This document shows, in pieces, positions 47,789-57,136 of a DNA stretch of 64,000 bases. The stretch is from Candidatus Ruminococcus avistercoris (lineage in GTDB: Bacteria > Bacillota > Clostridia > Lachnospirales > Lachnospiraceae). The notes beneath the pieces are model-generated. The model was given only the letters and a program-made list of their open reading frames with translations, did not search any database and was not told the DNA's origin. The position numbers and the translations under genes were made by a program. Numbering within the stretch: the first letter of the stretch is position 1; every line of letters starts with the position of its first letter. The stretch is taken from positions 28,405 through 92,404 of the forward strand of contig DWVJ01000041.1 in NCBI GenBank assembly GCA_019120315.1, written 5' to 3'.

Positions 47789-49231
47789 TTATCCGGCCAG
47801 CCAGTTATACATTTCCTCATACTGTTTTGCTGAATGATCCCAGGAGAAATCAGATGCCATAGCTCTGTCAATAATCTTATTCCACTCTCTTTTTTTGTCA
47901 TAGTAGATGCGCTCGGCATACCGGATCGTTCCCAGCATCTCGTGGGCGTTATAATTCATAAAACTGAAACCGGTTCCCGTGCTTTCATATTCATTGTAAG
48001 GCATAACCGTATCTTTCAGTCCTCCCGTCTCTCTGACAATGGGGACCGTACCATATCTAAGACTCATCAGCTGGCTCAGCCCGCAGGGCTCAAACAGCGA
48101 AGGCATCAGGAAAGCGTCGCTGGAGGCATAGATTTTATGTGACAGTTCTTCCGAATAGTAAATATTCGCCGATACTTTGTTCCCGTATTTCCACGCAAAA
48201 TGGCGGAACATGTTTTCGTACTGTGCATCGCCTGTGCCGAGAACCACGATCTGCACCGCGTCCTGACACAGTTCATCCATGACATAGGATACCAGATCAA
48301 GTCCTTTTTGATCCGTCAGTCTGGTACACATGCCGATCATCATAGCCTTGGGATTTACTTCCAATCCCAGTTCCTCCTGCAGCGCCGTTTTATTCTTGAC
48401 TTTTTCCTTCCGGAAATTCTTGGCATTATACCGTTTGAAAATGTTAGGATCCGTCTCGGGATTATATTCGTCGTAGTCAATACCGTTGACAATACCGCGC
48501 AGACTATTGCTTCTTGCCCGCATCAGCCCGTCCAGGCCCTCCCCGTAAAATGGAGTCTTTATCTCTTCCGCATACGTATTGCTCACTGTCGTAATGGCGT
48601 CCGCATAAACAATACCGCCCTTCAGATAATTGGCGTCCCGGTTGGACTCCAGTTTATCCGGCGTAAAATAGTAATCTGACAGGCCGGTAATATTTTTTAT
48701 CGTCTGAATGTCCCATACACCCTGGAATTTCAGATTATGTATGGTCATCACAGATTTTATACCCCAGTAAAATTCATTGCCCTGAAATCTTTCTTTCAGA
48801 TAGACGGGCACCAGACCCGTCTGCCAGTCGTGGCAGTGAATAATATCTGGCCTAAAGCCGATTACCGGAAGCATGGAAAGCGCAGCCTTGGAGAAAAATG
48901 CAAATTTCTCCAGGTCCCAGGGCATCCCGCTGTACGGCCGGTCTCCGCTGAAATGCTCTTCATTGTCTATAAAATAAAACTTGATACCTTCATATTCCGT
49001 TTCCAGAATTCCGACATACTGCTGTCTCCAGTTCAGATCCATATAAAAGCTCGTAACAAACTGCAGGCTGTCTTTGAATTCCTGCTTCATACAGGCATAT
49101 TTCGGAATAATGACTCTGACATCAAAATACTCTTTCGGAAAGCATTTCGGCAAAGAACCAACCACATCCGCCAAGCCGCCCGTTTTAATAAAAGGAACCG
49201 CCTCCGATGCTACAAACAATACATTTTTCAT
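47789..49231 (-). CDS. glgA: Glycogen synthase (ADP-glucose)
   Basis: A 480-residue GT5 glycosyltransferase that extends glycogen from ADP-glucose. The N-terminal SEAVPFIKTGGLADVVGSLPK carries the sugar-nucleotide-binding KTGGL. IIHCHDWQTGLVPVYL and the C-terminal MPSLFEPCGLSQLMSLRYGTVPIVRETGGLKDTV, with the catalytic E-x7-E pattern, are clear. No other glg gene is near. A TATAAT without a good -35 lies before it. Confidence 0.96.
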   Translation of the reverse strand: MKNVLFVASEAVPFIKTGGLADVVGSLPKCFPKEYFDVRVIIPKYACMKQEFKDSLQFVTSFYMDLNWRQQYVGILETEYEGIKFYFIDNEEHFSGDRPYSGMPWDLEKFAFFSKAALSMLPVIGFRPDIIHCHDWQTGLVPVYLKERFQGNEFYWGIKSVMTIHNLKFQGVWDIQTIKNITGLSDYYFTPDKLESNRDANYLKGGIVYADAITTVSNTYAEEIKTPFYGEGLDGLMRARSNSLRGIVNGIDYDEYNPETDPNIFKRYNAKNFRKEKVKNKTALQEELGLEVNPKAMMIGMCTRLTDQKGLDLVSYVMDELCQDAVQIVVLGTGDAQYENMFRHFAWKYGNKVSANIYYSEELSHKIYASSDAFLMPSLFEPCGLSQLMSLRYGTVPIVRETGGLKDTVMPYNEYESTGTGFSFMNYNAHEMLGTIRYAERIYYDKKREWNKIIDRAMASDFSWDHSAKQYEEMYNWLAG

Positions 49232-49318
49232 GTGAGAACCTCCCTAACCTTTAACACCTATAATTAGATATTATACCGTATTTTAATACTTTAGGAAAGC
49301 CTTATATTGCTGTTTTGA

Positions 49319-50122
49319 CTAAATATTTTTATATTCAAGACGAATTTTATCGGCAATTAGCGCAATGAACTCCGAATTCGTCGGTTTTCCTTTTCCGGTG
49401 CTGACCGTATATCCAAACAGTTCGTCTATAGTATCCATCTTTCCTCTGCTCCAGGCCACCTCGATGGCATGGCGTATGGCGCGTTCCACGCGGCTGGGAG
49501 TTGTCTGATGTTTCTTTGCAATCGTAGGGTACAGAATTTTAGTGATGGAATTGAGCATTTCCATATCCTGTACCGACATGATGATGGCGTCCCGCAGATA
49601 CTGATATCCTTTTATATGCGCGGGCACCCCGATCTCGTGAATGATATTCGTCACGTCCATTTCCAGATTTTTCTCAAGATAATCGTTTTTCTTATCGTGG
49701 CCGTTTATTTTTCTGGCATCTCTTCCCCGGTCTCTGTTTCCCGCCTGATGCCTGATGTGTTTGATCCGATTGATAATCATATCGTTATCAAAGGGTTTCA
49801 GAATATAGTAATATGCGCCCAGATTAAAGGCGTCTTCTGTAATCCGCTCCTGGCTCACTGCAGACACCACAATAAAGGCCGGATGTTTTTTCATCGTCTG
49901 GTCCTGGTTTACCTTTTCCATCACCGTAAGGCCGTCCACCTTCGGCATGATAATATCCAGCAGCACCACATCCGGCTCCTTTTCCTTTATGATATTGTAT
50001 ATGTCTTTTCCGTTATCTGCCTGCCCGACCAGCTCCAGATCCTCATCCTCACGGATAATGGAGCCAAGCAGATTTACAATCCGCTCGTTATCATCTGCGA
50101 TTGCAATATTCAACTTTTCCAT
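49319..50122 (-). CDS. spo0A: Sporulation master regulator Spo0A
   Basis: A 267-residue response regulator that starts sporulation. The receiver domain (about 1-120) has the acidic pair D10-D11, phospho-acceptor D56 in [14 protein letters not shown], and a lysine in ILKPFDND. The C-terminal Spo0A domain has [20 protein letters not shown] and the recognition helix [23 protein letters not shown], which is highly diagnostic. The usual neighbour spoIVB is absent; DegV lies upstream. The gene has its own promoter and a Spo0A box. Confidence 0.98.
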   Translation of the reverse strand: MEKLNIAIADDNERIVNLLGSIIREDEDLELVGQADNGKDIYNIIKEKEPDVVLLDIIMPKVDGLTVMEKVNQDQTMKKHPAFIVVSAVSQERITEDAFNLGAYYYILKPFDNDMIINRIKHIRHQAGNRDRGRDARKINGHDKKNDYLEKNLEMDVTNIIHEIGVPAHIKGYQYLRDAIIMSVQDMEMLNSITKILYPTIAKKHQTTPSRVERAIRHAIEVAWSRGKMDTIDELFGYTVSTGKGKPTNSEFIALIADKIRLEYKNI

Positions 50123-50192
50123 ACTACTCCTCCTGCATGATGTTTTTTAGCAGGGCGCCCCTGGCAGCTGTATGTTTTTCTGCCTTGATACA

Positions 50193-50221
50193 ATTATAGA
50201 AAGGTTAATATTTCAAATCAA
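50193..50221 (-). promoter_or_regulatory. SigA-type promoter of spo0A
   Basis: Minus-strand TTGATT (50221-50216), 17-base spacer, TATAAT (50198-50193), about 70 bases before the spo0A ATG. Confidence 0.6.
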
Positions 50222-50250
50222 GCGGATTTCCCATTTTTTGGAAACTTTCG

Positions 50251-50258
50251 TTCGACAA
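50251..50258 (-). promoter_or_regulatory. Spo0A box upstream of spo0A
   Basis: TTGTCGAA on the minus strand matches the 0A box (TGTCGAA core). It lies about 30 bases upstream of the -35, which fits autoregulation. Confidence 0.6.
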
Positions 50259-50382
50259 CTTAAGGGGCGGAACCATCGAAAAACGTGAATATTTGTAGGT
50301 ATCCGCAAAATTTTCGGGATTTTTATCGCATTTTCAACATTAATGTTTTCCACAAAATCATATGTTTTTTCTCATGCTTATG

Positions 50383-51216
50383 CTATTTATGAACAAAACT
50401 GATGGCGATACAGGAGGGGCCCACGTGAGTACCGATCACACCGCCCACCGGAACCAAACGGCAGTTTTTCAATCCGTACCTCTTTCTTGTCATCTCCATA
50501 AACTCCTGTCCGAATTCCCGATCCAGAGTGTACCCGAAATAGACCGGGTGGCTGTCATCCGGCTTTTTTTCTTCAAACTCCTTCCAGAGACACTGGATGG
50601 CGCTTTTGCGCCCTCTGGCCTTTCCCAGCATAACCAGCTTCTTATCTCTTAGTTCGATCACCGGTTTGATATGCAGCGTATTGCCTAAAAAAGCCAGGGC
50701 CGCCGGAATCCTGCCTCCCATTTTCAGATAGGTCAGCGTATCCAGCATCCCGCAGACCGTCATCTTCCTCCGCAAATCGGAAAGATATTCTGCAATCTGC
50801 GCCGCGTCCTGCCCTTCATCCCGCAGAGCCGCCGCACGCTCCACCAGATAACGCTGGGTGGTAATCGCCTGCTCGGAATCAAGAATCCATATTTTTTCAT
50901 ATCCGCTGATGGATCTGGCCAGCTGCGCCGCATTGATGGTGCCGCTTAAGCCGCTAGATAGAGTGATGACCAGTACTTCCTCATCTACCTGCTGCGCCTC
51001 CGAAAAAAGGCACAGATATTCCTGGGGAGAAGGCTGGCTGGTTTTCGGCAGTTCCCGGCTTTGCTGCAGCTGCCGAAAGAAATCATCAAAATCTTCCTCC
51101 GTATCCATGGGACACTCCCTTGTCCCAAACTGAATGCGGATGGGAACAATCTCTATTTTCATATTTTCCGCCTGCTGCGTCGTGATATCGGCGGCAGAAT
51201 CCGTAATGATTTTCAT
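50383..51216 (-). CDS. DegV family fatty-acid-binding protein
   Basis: A 277-residue protein of the DegV/FakB family, which binds a fatty acid and presents it to the FakA kinase. It begins KIITDSAADIT, has TSQPSPQEYLCLF, the lipid-contact loop VITLSSGLSGTINAAQLA, CGMLDTLTYLKMGGRI and the C-terminal GGVIGTHVGPSCIAISF. The ATG at 51216 follows TTGGAGG. It lies upstream of spo0A; the two are separated by about 260 bases carrying the spo0A promoter. Confidence 0.94.
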   Translation of the reverse strand: MKIITDSAADITTQQAENMKIEIVPIRIQFGTRECPMDTEEDFDDFFRQLQQSRELPKTSQPSPQEYLCLFSEAQQVDEEVLVITLSSGLSGTINAAQLARSISGYEKIWILDSEQAITTQRYLVERAAALRDEGQDAAQIAEYLSDLRRKMTVCGMLDTLTYLKMGGRIPAALAFLGNTLHIKPVIELRDKKLVMLGKARGRKSAIQCLWKEFEEKKPDDSHPVYFGYTLDREFGQEFMEMTRKRYGLKNCRLVPVGGVIGTHVGPSCIAISFVHK

Positions 51217-51325
51217 AGGCTTTCCTCCAAGATGTGATCTTGTAACTAAGTATACACTGTTTATTGACAAATGACAAACTTCCGGATATGATTAGAAAAA
51301 ACCATACGCATTGGAGGGATCGAGA

Positions 51326-51601
51326 TTGAGACAATGTATGGACGCAGAGAATCTGCACAGACGATTAAAAAAAATCATCGGCCAGGTTCAGGCCATCGAC
51401 CGCATGATCGATGAAGACATTCCCTGTGAGGATATCCTTTCCCAGATCAACGCCGCCAAATCCGCCTTGCACAAAGCCGGACAGGTTATTCTGGAGGGAC
51501 ACATCCAGCATTGTGTCCGCGATGGAATCGAACACGGTGACGCAGATAAAACCATTCAGAATTTCACCAAAGCCGTAGAGCGCTTTGCCAATATGACCTG
51601 A
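51326..51601 (+). CDS. CsoR/FrmR-family metal- or aldehyde-sensing repressor
   Basis: A roughly 91-residue all-helical repressor of the DUF156 family. It shows LHRRLKKIIGQVQAIDRMIDEDIPCEDILSQINAAKSALHKAGQVILEGHIQHCV. The cysteine in IPCED and the H-x3-C in GHIQHC form the Cys-His-Cys set of copper-sensing CsoR proteins. The likely start is the TTG at 51326, seven bases after GGAGGG; an ATG four codons later is possible. No copper exporter is adjacent, so the target is unknown. Confidence 0.88.
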   Translation: MRQCMDAENLHRRLKKIIGQVQAIDRMIDEDIPCEDILSQINAAKSALHKAGQVILEGHIQHCVRDGIEHGDADKTIQNFTKAVERFANMT

Positions 51602-51655
51602 AAAGCCCCCGGCAGGAAAGGAAAGAAGGCCTTTCCTGTCAGGGGCCGTTTTTTA
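51602..51655. terminator. Bidirectional terminator between CsoR-like and patatin genes
   Basis: A long stem of about 18 bp (CCCCCGGCAGGAAAGG pairing with CCTTTCCTGTCAGGGG, a few mismatches) followed by CCGTTTTTT on the plus strand and GGGCTTTT on the minus strand. Confidence 0.8.
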
Positions 51656-52498
51656 CCCTTCCAGCCAGTTTTTCATTTCTGTCAGTCGTTTTTTTGCATC
51701 CCTTCTTCCGATGTCATATACCTTCTGCAGTTCTTCCCTGTCATGGCTCATCCTGGGAATCGTCAACCGTACACTGGGACGGATCACGAAAATCTCTCCT
51801 TTTTCTTCCATCCCTTTGATATCGCGAACCGTTCTGTTATAATTCTCATACCGTCCGGCGATCGTCCTGGCAAACAAAGGATATTTCCGGTAAACGGTCC
51901 GGGCCATCCCGGCATTTTCCGGAAGTTTCACATACCCGTCCTCTCTTGTCAGCACCACCACGTTTTTATCAAATCCCATCGACTGAAAAGCCCGCACGGG
52001 GATACTGTCTGCACAGCCGCCGTCCAGCAGTTTTTTCCCTTCCCAGTCCACAATTTTCGAAACGTAGGGCATGGAAGCCGACGCTTTGAGAAGATCCATC
52101 TGCTCTCTGGCATTGGTAATTTTCAGATACTCCGCCCGCCCCGTCTCCAGGTTGGTACAAACCGCATAAAATTCTGTGTCAGAATGGTCGAACGCCTCAT
52201 AATCAAAGGGATCCAGCTTCTCCGGAAGATCGTGATAGCAGAATTTTTCTCCCACAATGCTTCCCGTGGTCAAAAGGCTCCAAAAACTCATAAACCGCCG
52301 GTCTTTGCAGTACTTTTTATAATAGCGGATACTTCTTCCTTTCTGCTTCGCCACATAAGAAATCCCGTGGATTGCTCCCGCAGACACGCCGATTACACCG
52401 TCAAAATGAATCCCTTCCTCCAGAAACACATCCAGCACTCCCGCCGTATAGATACCGCGCATGGCGCCGCCTTCCAGAACCAGTCCCGTCCTGTTCAT
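51653..52498 (-). CDS. Patatin-like phospholipase
   Basis: A 281-residue cytoplasmic hydrolase of the RssA/YjjU patatin class. The oxyanion-hole motif is EGGAMRGIYTAGVLDVF, the nucleophile elbow is GVSAGAIHG and the catalytic Asp is in LLDGGCADSIPV, the Ser-Asp dyad. Members hydrolyse phospholipids or lysophospholipids. It is followed by a terminator and preceded by serine acetyltransferase with a 36-base gap. Confidence 0.93.
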   Translation of the reverse strand: MNRTGLVLEGGAMRGIYTAGVLDVFLEEGIHFDGVIGVSAGAIHGISYVAKQKGRSIRYYKKYCKDRRFMSFWSLLTTGSIVGEKFCYHDLPEKLDPFDYEAFDHSDTEFYAVCTNLETGRAEYLKITNAREQMDLLKASASMPYVSKIVDWEGKKLLDGGCADSIPVRAFQSMGFDKNVVVLTREDGYVKLPENAGMARTVYRKYPLFARTIAGRYENYNRTVRDIKGMEEKGEIFVIRPSVRLTIPRMSHDREELQKVYDIGRRDAKKRLTEMKNWLEG

Positions 52499-52534
52499 AT
52501 TACACCCTTCCCTTCTGCTCTCTTTCCCGATCTC

Positions 52535-53470
52535 CTATTCCAGTTCCATCGCCTGCATCATCTCGGTATTCCCATATTTATAGATCAGTTCCTGTCCTTT
52601 GATGGTCACCTTGGTGCCCTCGGGAATGGATTTGGTGATAAAGGCGTTGCTTCCGATCACCACATCTTTTCCGATCTTCGTCTCTCCGCCCAGGATCGAC
52701 GTACCGGAATAAATGGTCACATTATCGCCGATGGTGGGATGACGGCGCACATTGCGCAGCTTCTGCCCGCCTCTGGTGGAGAGCGCTCCCAGCGTCACGC
52801 CCTGATAGATCTTTACATTGTCGCCGATCACCGTCGTCTCCCCGATCACGATGCCCGTGCCATGATCGATAAAGAAATATTTGCCGATGGACGCGCCGGG
52901 ATGGATATCGATTCCTGTGCGGTCATGGGCATACTCTGTCATAATACGCGGAATCAGCGGCACATTCATCAGATAAAGCTCATGGGCAAGGCGGTATACG
53001 GTGATGGCCAGCATACCAGGATAGGCAAATATGACCTCGTCCTTGCTGTAGGCGGCAGGGTCGCCGTCAAAGGCCGCCTGCAGATCGGTTTCCAGAAACG
53101 CTCTGATCTGCGGGATTTTCTGAAAAAAGGCCACCGTCTTTTCTCTGGCTCTGGTTTCTGTCCCTTCCTCTTTTTTCCCTTCCCTGTGGTTTTCGTACTT
53201 CAGCACAAAGGCAATCTGCTTGTTCAGATTGTACATGGCGTCCTCAATAAGCAAAGACAGATAATTGTTGACGTCATAGATTTTGTAAGTTTTATCCCGG
53301 TAATATCCCGGATAGATAATCTTCAGCAGCTTCTGGATGATCTGGATGATCATATCTTTATCCAGCTGATCAAACAGATCGTCCATTTTATCAATATCCC
53401 TTCCCCGGGTGTAATCCTCCAGGATTTCCCGGGTAATGGATTTTACTTCTTCATCAATGATGCTAACCAT
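52535..53470 (-). CDS. Serine O-acetyltransferase, EpsC type
   Basis: A 311-residue enzyme that makes O-acetylserine for cysteine synthesis. The helical N-terminus (about 1-170) is followed by a left-handed beta-helix with [85 protein letters not shown]. His in FIDHGTG and in RRHPTIG are the catalytic ones. It is longer at the N-terminus than Escherichia coli CysE. No cysK follows. No T-box or S-box leader is visible in the 26-base upstream gap. Confidence 0.92.
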   Translation of the reverse strand: MVSIIDEEVKSITREILEDYTRGRDIDKMDDLFDQLDKDMIIQIIQKLLKIIYPGYYRDKTYKIYDVNNYLSLLIEDAMYNLNKQIAFVLKYENHREGKKEEGTETRAREKTVAFFQKIPQIRAFLETDLQAAFDGDPAAYSKDEVIFAYPGMLAITVYRLAHELYLMNVPLIPRIMTEYAHDRTGIDIHPGASIGKYFFIDHGTGIVIGETTVIGDNVKIYQGVTLGALSTRGGQKLRNVRRHPTIGDNVTIYSGTSILGGETKIGKDVVIGSNAFITKSIPEGTKVTIKGQELIYKYGNTEMMQAMELE

Positions 53471-53496
53471 ATTTCCTCCTGTCGTCCCATATCTTT

Positions 53497-54666
53497 TTAG
53501 TATGACTTTTCAAAAATGGCAATACATTCTTCCTCGGAAAGAGGAATGCGGTCACAGCGAAACAGTCCCCCCATGGTATCGCGGGCATTGCGCGCCAGCA
53601 AAGCGAACTCTTCCCTGCCGATTCCAAAATCAGCCATCTTAAGGCCGGCTACGCCGCAGTCCTCCTGGAGTTTTTCCAGCGCCCGGATAAAATCAGACGG
53701 CTCTTTCGCCTCCGGCATGCCAAGCGCCTGCGCCATCCTTACATAACGCTGATCACATGCCTGCTTTTCGATAAAGTGGCTGTGATAGGCCCTGGATATC
53801 ATGATCAAACCGGCTCCATGGGGCAGATCCTGATGGTAGGCGCTCATGGCGTGCTCCATCGCATGCTCGCTGGTGCAGGCGCTGATGGTCATCACCACAC
53901 CGGAAAGTGTATTGGCAAAAGCCAGACCCTCCCGCGCCTCTTTATCACCGCCGTCCCGGACGGCGCGGGGCAGATATTTTCCTACGTTTTCTATGGCCGT
54001 CAGCGCGTACATATCGCTCATCAGATTGGCCGTGGAAGCGATATAACCCTCCACGCTGTGAAACAGTGCGTCAAATCCCTGATAAGCCGTAAACAGCGGC
54101 GGCACGGAAGCCATAAGCTGGGGATCTACCACCGCCACAGCCGGAAACAGGGAGGCCTGGCCTCCAAATCCGATCTTCTCATTGGTTTCATCGTTGGTGA
54201 TCACGCCAAAAGCATCCACTTCGCTGCCGGTGCCGGCCGTGGTGGTGATCGCTACGATGGGCAGCGGCTTTTTGGTCAGCCGCTGTCCCTTTCCCGTTCC
54301 CCCGACCACATAGTCCCAGAGATCTCCGTCGTTGACTGCCATGGCCGCGATGGCTTTTGCCGCGTCCATCACGCTGCCGCCTCCCAGCGCCACCACCAGA
54401 TCACAGCCGTTTTCTTTGGCGCAGTCTGCGCCGGCCATCACCGCGCTTTTCAGCGGATTGGCCATAATCTGATCAAACAGCACCCAGTCGATCCCCGCCT
54501 CCTTCAGCTGTTCCTGCGTCCTGGCCAGCGCTCCGTTTTCCCTGACAGATTTTCCGGAAGAGATCACCAGCAGCGCTTTTTTGCCCGGCAGTCTCTGTCT
54601 GGAAAGGGTATTTAGCTTTCCTTCTCCAAATACAATTTTAGTAGGTACATACATACGAAATCCCAT
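53497..54666 (-). CDS. Iron-containing alcohol dehydrogenase
   Basis: A 389-residue group III dehydrogenase. It begins [19 protein letters not shown] and has the NAD-binding [34 protein letters not shown], and the metal ligands in [11 protein letters not shown] and [22 protein letters not shown]. The ATG at 54666 follows GGAGAG and is two bases from the stop of the 2-hydroxyacid dehydrogenase. The physiological alcohol is unknown; lactaldehyde reductase and butanol dehydrogenase belong to the family. Confidence 0.94.
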   Translation of the reverse strand: MGFRMYVPTKIVFGEGKLNTLSRQRLPGKKALLVISSGKSVRENGALARTQEQLKEAGIDWVLFDQIMANPLKSAVMAGADCAKENGCDLVVALGGGSVMDAAKAIAAMAVNDGDLWDYVVGGTGKGQRLTKKPLPIVAITTTAGTGSEVDAFGVITNDETNEKIGFGGQASLFPAVAVVDPQLMASVPPLFTAYQGFDALFHSVEGYIASTANLMSDMYALTAIENVGKYLPRAVRDGGDKEAREGLAFANTLSGVVMTISACTSEHAMEHAMSAYHQDLPHGAGLIMISRAYHSHFIEKQACDQRYVRMAQALGMPEAKEPSDFIRALEKLQEDCGVAGLKMADFGIGREEFALLARNARDTMGGLFRCDRIPLSEEECIAIFEKSY

Positions 54667-54668
54667 AA

Positions 54669-55655
54669 TTATCTCTCCTTCTTTTCTGAATCCCGGCCGA
54701 CCACATTGATCGGACTGCCCTCCAGATATCCTTTCAGGTTCCGGTATGCCAGATCGATCAGTCTGGTTCTGGCCTCCCTTGCAGCCCATGCAATATGGGG
54801 CGTAATCAAGCAGTTTTCCAATAAGAACAGCGGATTATCCTTCTTTGGCGGCTCCTGTTCCAATACATCCAAAGCGGCGCCGGCGATCCTTTTTTCTCTC
54901 AGCGCATCCGCCAGGGCCTTCTCGTCCACCAGCGCTCCCCTGGCTGTATTGATCAGGATCCCATCCGGCTTCATGAAAGACAGCGTCTCTTTGTTGATCA
55001 TATGATGAGTCTGTGGGAAAAGCGGGCAGTGAAGACTGACCACATCCGACTGTCCGAGAAGTTCCTGCAGGGAATCCGCCCACACGAAAGGAAATCCCAT
55101 CTCCGCTTCTTTTCGAGTCCGGCTCCAGACGATTACTTTCATTCCCATCGCAGAGGCAATCCTTGCCGTCTGCTGCCCAATACTGCCAAATCCAACGATG
55201 CCCATGGTTTTTCCTGCCAGCTCGATGATGGGAAAATCCCAGTAACAAAAGTCCGGACATTCTGACCATTTTCCACTTTTTACTCCTTCGCTGTGCTCTC
55301 TTGCATGGCTGCAAAAATCCAGCAGCAAAGAAAAGACCATCTGTGCCACCGCCTCTGTGCTGTAGGCCGGTATATTGGTCACTACGATCCCCCGTTCGCC
55401 GGCGGCCGCAAGATCGATTACATTGTATCCGGTCGCCAGCACGCCGATGTACACAAGCCGCGGCAGTTTTAAGATCACTTCTTTTGAAAAAACGGCCTTG
55501 CTGGTCAATACAATATCGGCATCCCGGCATCGTTCCGCCACCAGTTCCTGGGGCGTCCGGTCGTAAAATCTGCATTCTCCAAGCGTACGAAACATTTCCC
55601 AGGACAGATCGCCCGGATTAATCGTATATCCATCCAGAATTACTATTTTTTTCAT
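54669..55655 (-). CDS. D-2-hydroxyacid dehydrogenase (glycerate/hydroxypyruvate reductase-like)
   Basis: A 328-residue NAD(H)-dependent reductase. The nucleotide-binding fold is MGIVGFGSIGQQTARIASAMG. Catalytic Arg and Glu are in INTARGALVDEKAL and VLEQEPPKKDNPLF, and the His in ENCLITPHIAWAAREAR. The sequence fits the hydroxypyruvate/glycerate dehydrogenase branch. It is coupled to the iron dehydrogenase two bases downstream, and the pair may interconvert hydroxy acids and aldehydes, but the substrate is not evident. Confidence 0.92.
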   Translation of the reverse strand: MKKIVILDGYTINPGDLSWEMFRTLGECRFYDRTPQELVAERCRDADIVLTSKAVFSKEVILKLPRLVYIGVLATGYNVIDLAAAGERGIVVTNIPAYSTEAVAQMVFSLLLDFCSHAREHSEGVKSGKWSECPDFCYWDFPIIELAGKTMGIVGFGSIGQQTARIASAMGMKVIVWSRTRKEAEMGFPFVWADSLQELLGQSDVVSLHCPLFPQTHHMINKETLSFMKPDGILINTARGALVDEKALADALREKRIAGAALDVLEQEPPKKDNPLFLLENCLITPHIAWAAREARTRLIDLAYRNLKGYLEGSPINVVGRDSEKKER

Positions 55656-55755
55656 TATCGCTCCTTATCAAGACTGTTTCCGGCTTTTTGTCCGGTCAGT
55701 CGGTTTCCCATACAGTATACCCTGAAATTCCTGTGACCGCAACCGGCAAAAAGAA

Positions 55756-55777
55756 AAGGTCCGCCGCCGCGGACCTT
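55756..55777 (-). terminator. Intrinsic terminator after the small helical gene
   Basis: Nine-bp stem AAGGTCCGC / GCGGACCTT with a four-base loop, followed on the minus strand by TTCTTTTTG, eight bases past the small gene's stop. Confidence 0.8.
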
Positions 55778-55784
55778 ACGCTTT

Positions 55785-56006
55785 TTAGAAAATGTTCAGT
55801 TTTTTCAGCAGTTCTATTCCATCCCGCACTCCCTGTGCATACAGATACTCACACTCTTTCTGGGCGATCGCATGAACCTGCTCCGCCAGGGCGCTGACAT
55901 TTTCATATTGCTTTTTCTCCTGCTCTGTACACGATTTCCTTCGCAGTCTGAGATTTTCCTCTATCATCTCCTGCATCGCCATTTCATAGATTTCTGTTTT
56001 GTTCAT
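55785..56006 (-). CDS. Small uncharacterised helical protein
   Basis: A 73-residue acidic, probably all-helical protein with no recognised family. It has an N-terminal MNKTEIYEMAMQEMIEENLRL and many Glu, Lys and Gln residues, ending GVRDGIELLKKLNIF. The start is the ATG at 56006 (or two codons earlier). A longer reading to 56114 is rejected because it would cover the terminator of the upstream operon. It is a separate transcription unit. Confidence 0.6.
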   Translation of the reverse strand: MNKTEIYEMAMQEMIEENLRLRRKSCTEQEKKQYENVSALAEQVHAIAQKECEYLYAQGVRDGIELLKKLNIF

Positions 56007-56062
56007 AATCATTGCACTCTTTTTTCTTTCACCATAATAGAACGGGAAGAGAATATCCACCA

Positions 56063-56099
56063 ATAAAAACAGTGTACCGGTAACATACCAGTACACTGT
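56063..56099 (-). terminator. Terminator of the transporter-PucR-UroD operon
   Basis: Nine-bp perfect stem ACAGTGTAC / GTACACTGT, extended by GGTA/TACC, followed on the minus strand by TTTTATT. About 25 bases past the last gene's stop. Confidence 0.85.
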
Positions 56100-56123
56100 C
56101 CATTTTCTGTGCATTTTATGTTT

Positions 56124-57122
56124 TTATTTTCCCTGATTGTAACGATCGATCTCATCATCGATGAATGGATCCACATGGGGATACAGACAACCCGGTCCGC
56201 CATAAGTGATACAGGGGATAAAATGTCCGCCCGGCGCGTATTCTTCGCAGGCTCTGCGCACTTCGGCACGGATCACTTCCTCTGTGGAATCAGCCTGATC
56301 TACGATGGCGGCATCGATACCGCCCATCAGCGTCATCCGTCCATCCAGCTGTTTCTGGAGTTTGGGAATATCATTCTGAGGCAGAACACCCTGCCAGATA
56401 TCCACGCCCAGTTCCACCATATCTTCCACGATGGGTTCCATGAAGGAGTCTGCATGGTGCATTACGATCACACCTTTCTCCTTCATGTAGCCGTATGTTT
56501 TCGCATACTGCGGTTTGATAAATTCTCTCCAGGTATCCGGGCTGACAAACAGCTGCTGTTTGGATCCCCAGTCATCGTGGGAGAGCATCACATCCGGCTG
56601 CAGATTATCCACGATCAGTTTCATATACTGGAAGCGATATTCACCGATAGCTTCGCACAGTTCCATCATGGCTTCCGGCTCCAGCAGGAAGTTTGCCAGC
56701 ATATCTTCGAATCCCATCAGGAAGTGAAGACGTTCGAACACACCGGTGGGCATGAAAGCCATAAACAGATTTCCGCTAGCCTTGATCTCGTCTGCTTTTT
56801 CCTTGAAAGGCTTCCACAGTTCCGGGTCGGAGCAGTTTGCCATCAGATCCGGCATTTTCAGCTGTTCCTTCCACTCGCAGATATCGCTGATTACCTTATT
56901 CTCCTCCGTCACATGAGGCATGGCTGCCAGCTGATCTTCCGGCCAGAGAATCATGGTGCCGAAACGGTCCATCAGCGGATCCATACCGCGGTGGCGGTTT
57001 CCTCTGATATAGGTGCTTGCCGGGTTCGGCGGATAAAACGTAAGGCCTTCAAACTGTTTCAAAAGCCGTTCCGGTTTGCCGTCTTTTTTTATAGTCTCCA
57101 GGAAAATTTCTTTTGCCGTCAT
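56124..57122 (-). CDS. UroD/MtaA-family protein, paralog 1
   Basis: A 332-residue protein of the uroporphyrinogen-decarboxylase/methyltransferase barrel family. Most members in anaerobes move methyl groups to or from corrinoids. Conserved segments are FLMGFEDMLANFLLEPEAMMEL, LSHDDWGSKQQLFVSPDTWREFIKP, VIVMHHADSFMEPIVEDMVELGVDIWQG, LMGGID and ITYGGPGCLYPHVDPFIDDEI. The Zn-binding H-x-C of MtaA (as HICG) is replaced by HHADS, so chemistry may differ. The start is the second of two ATGs, seven bases after AAGGAGG. It is last in a four-gene operon and about half identical to its neighbour. Confidence 0.87.
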   Translation of the reverse strand: MTAKEIFLETIKKDGKPERLLKQFEGLTFYPPNPASTYIRGNRHRGMDPLMDRFGTMILWPEDQLAAMPHVTEENKVISDICEWKEQLKMPDLMANCSDPELWKPFKEKADEIKASGNLFMAFMPTGVFERLHFLMGFEDMLANFLLEPEAMMELCEAIGEYRFQYMKLIVDNLQPDVMLSHDDWGSKQQLFVSPDTWREFIKPQYAKTYGYMKEKGVIVMHHADSFMEPIVEDMVELGVDIWQGVLPQNDIPKLQKQLDGRMTLMGGIDAAIVDQADSTEEVIRAEVRRACEEYAPGGHFIPCITYGGPGCLYPHVDPFIDDEIDRYNQGK

Positions 57123-57136
57123 AGTCATACCTCCTT

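Noticed and set aside
53471..53496. T-box or S-box riboswitch for serine acetyltransferase
   Set aside because: Only 26 bases separate it from the upstream gene and no T-box or S-box motif is visible.
56007..56114. Longer N-terminus for the small helical protein at 55785
   Set aside because: The extension would overlap a clear terminator hairpin with T-run of the upstream operon and has no ribosome binding site.
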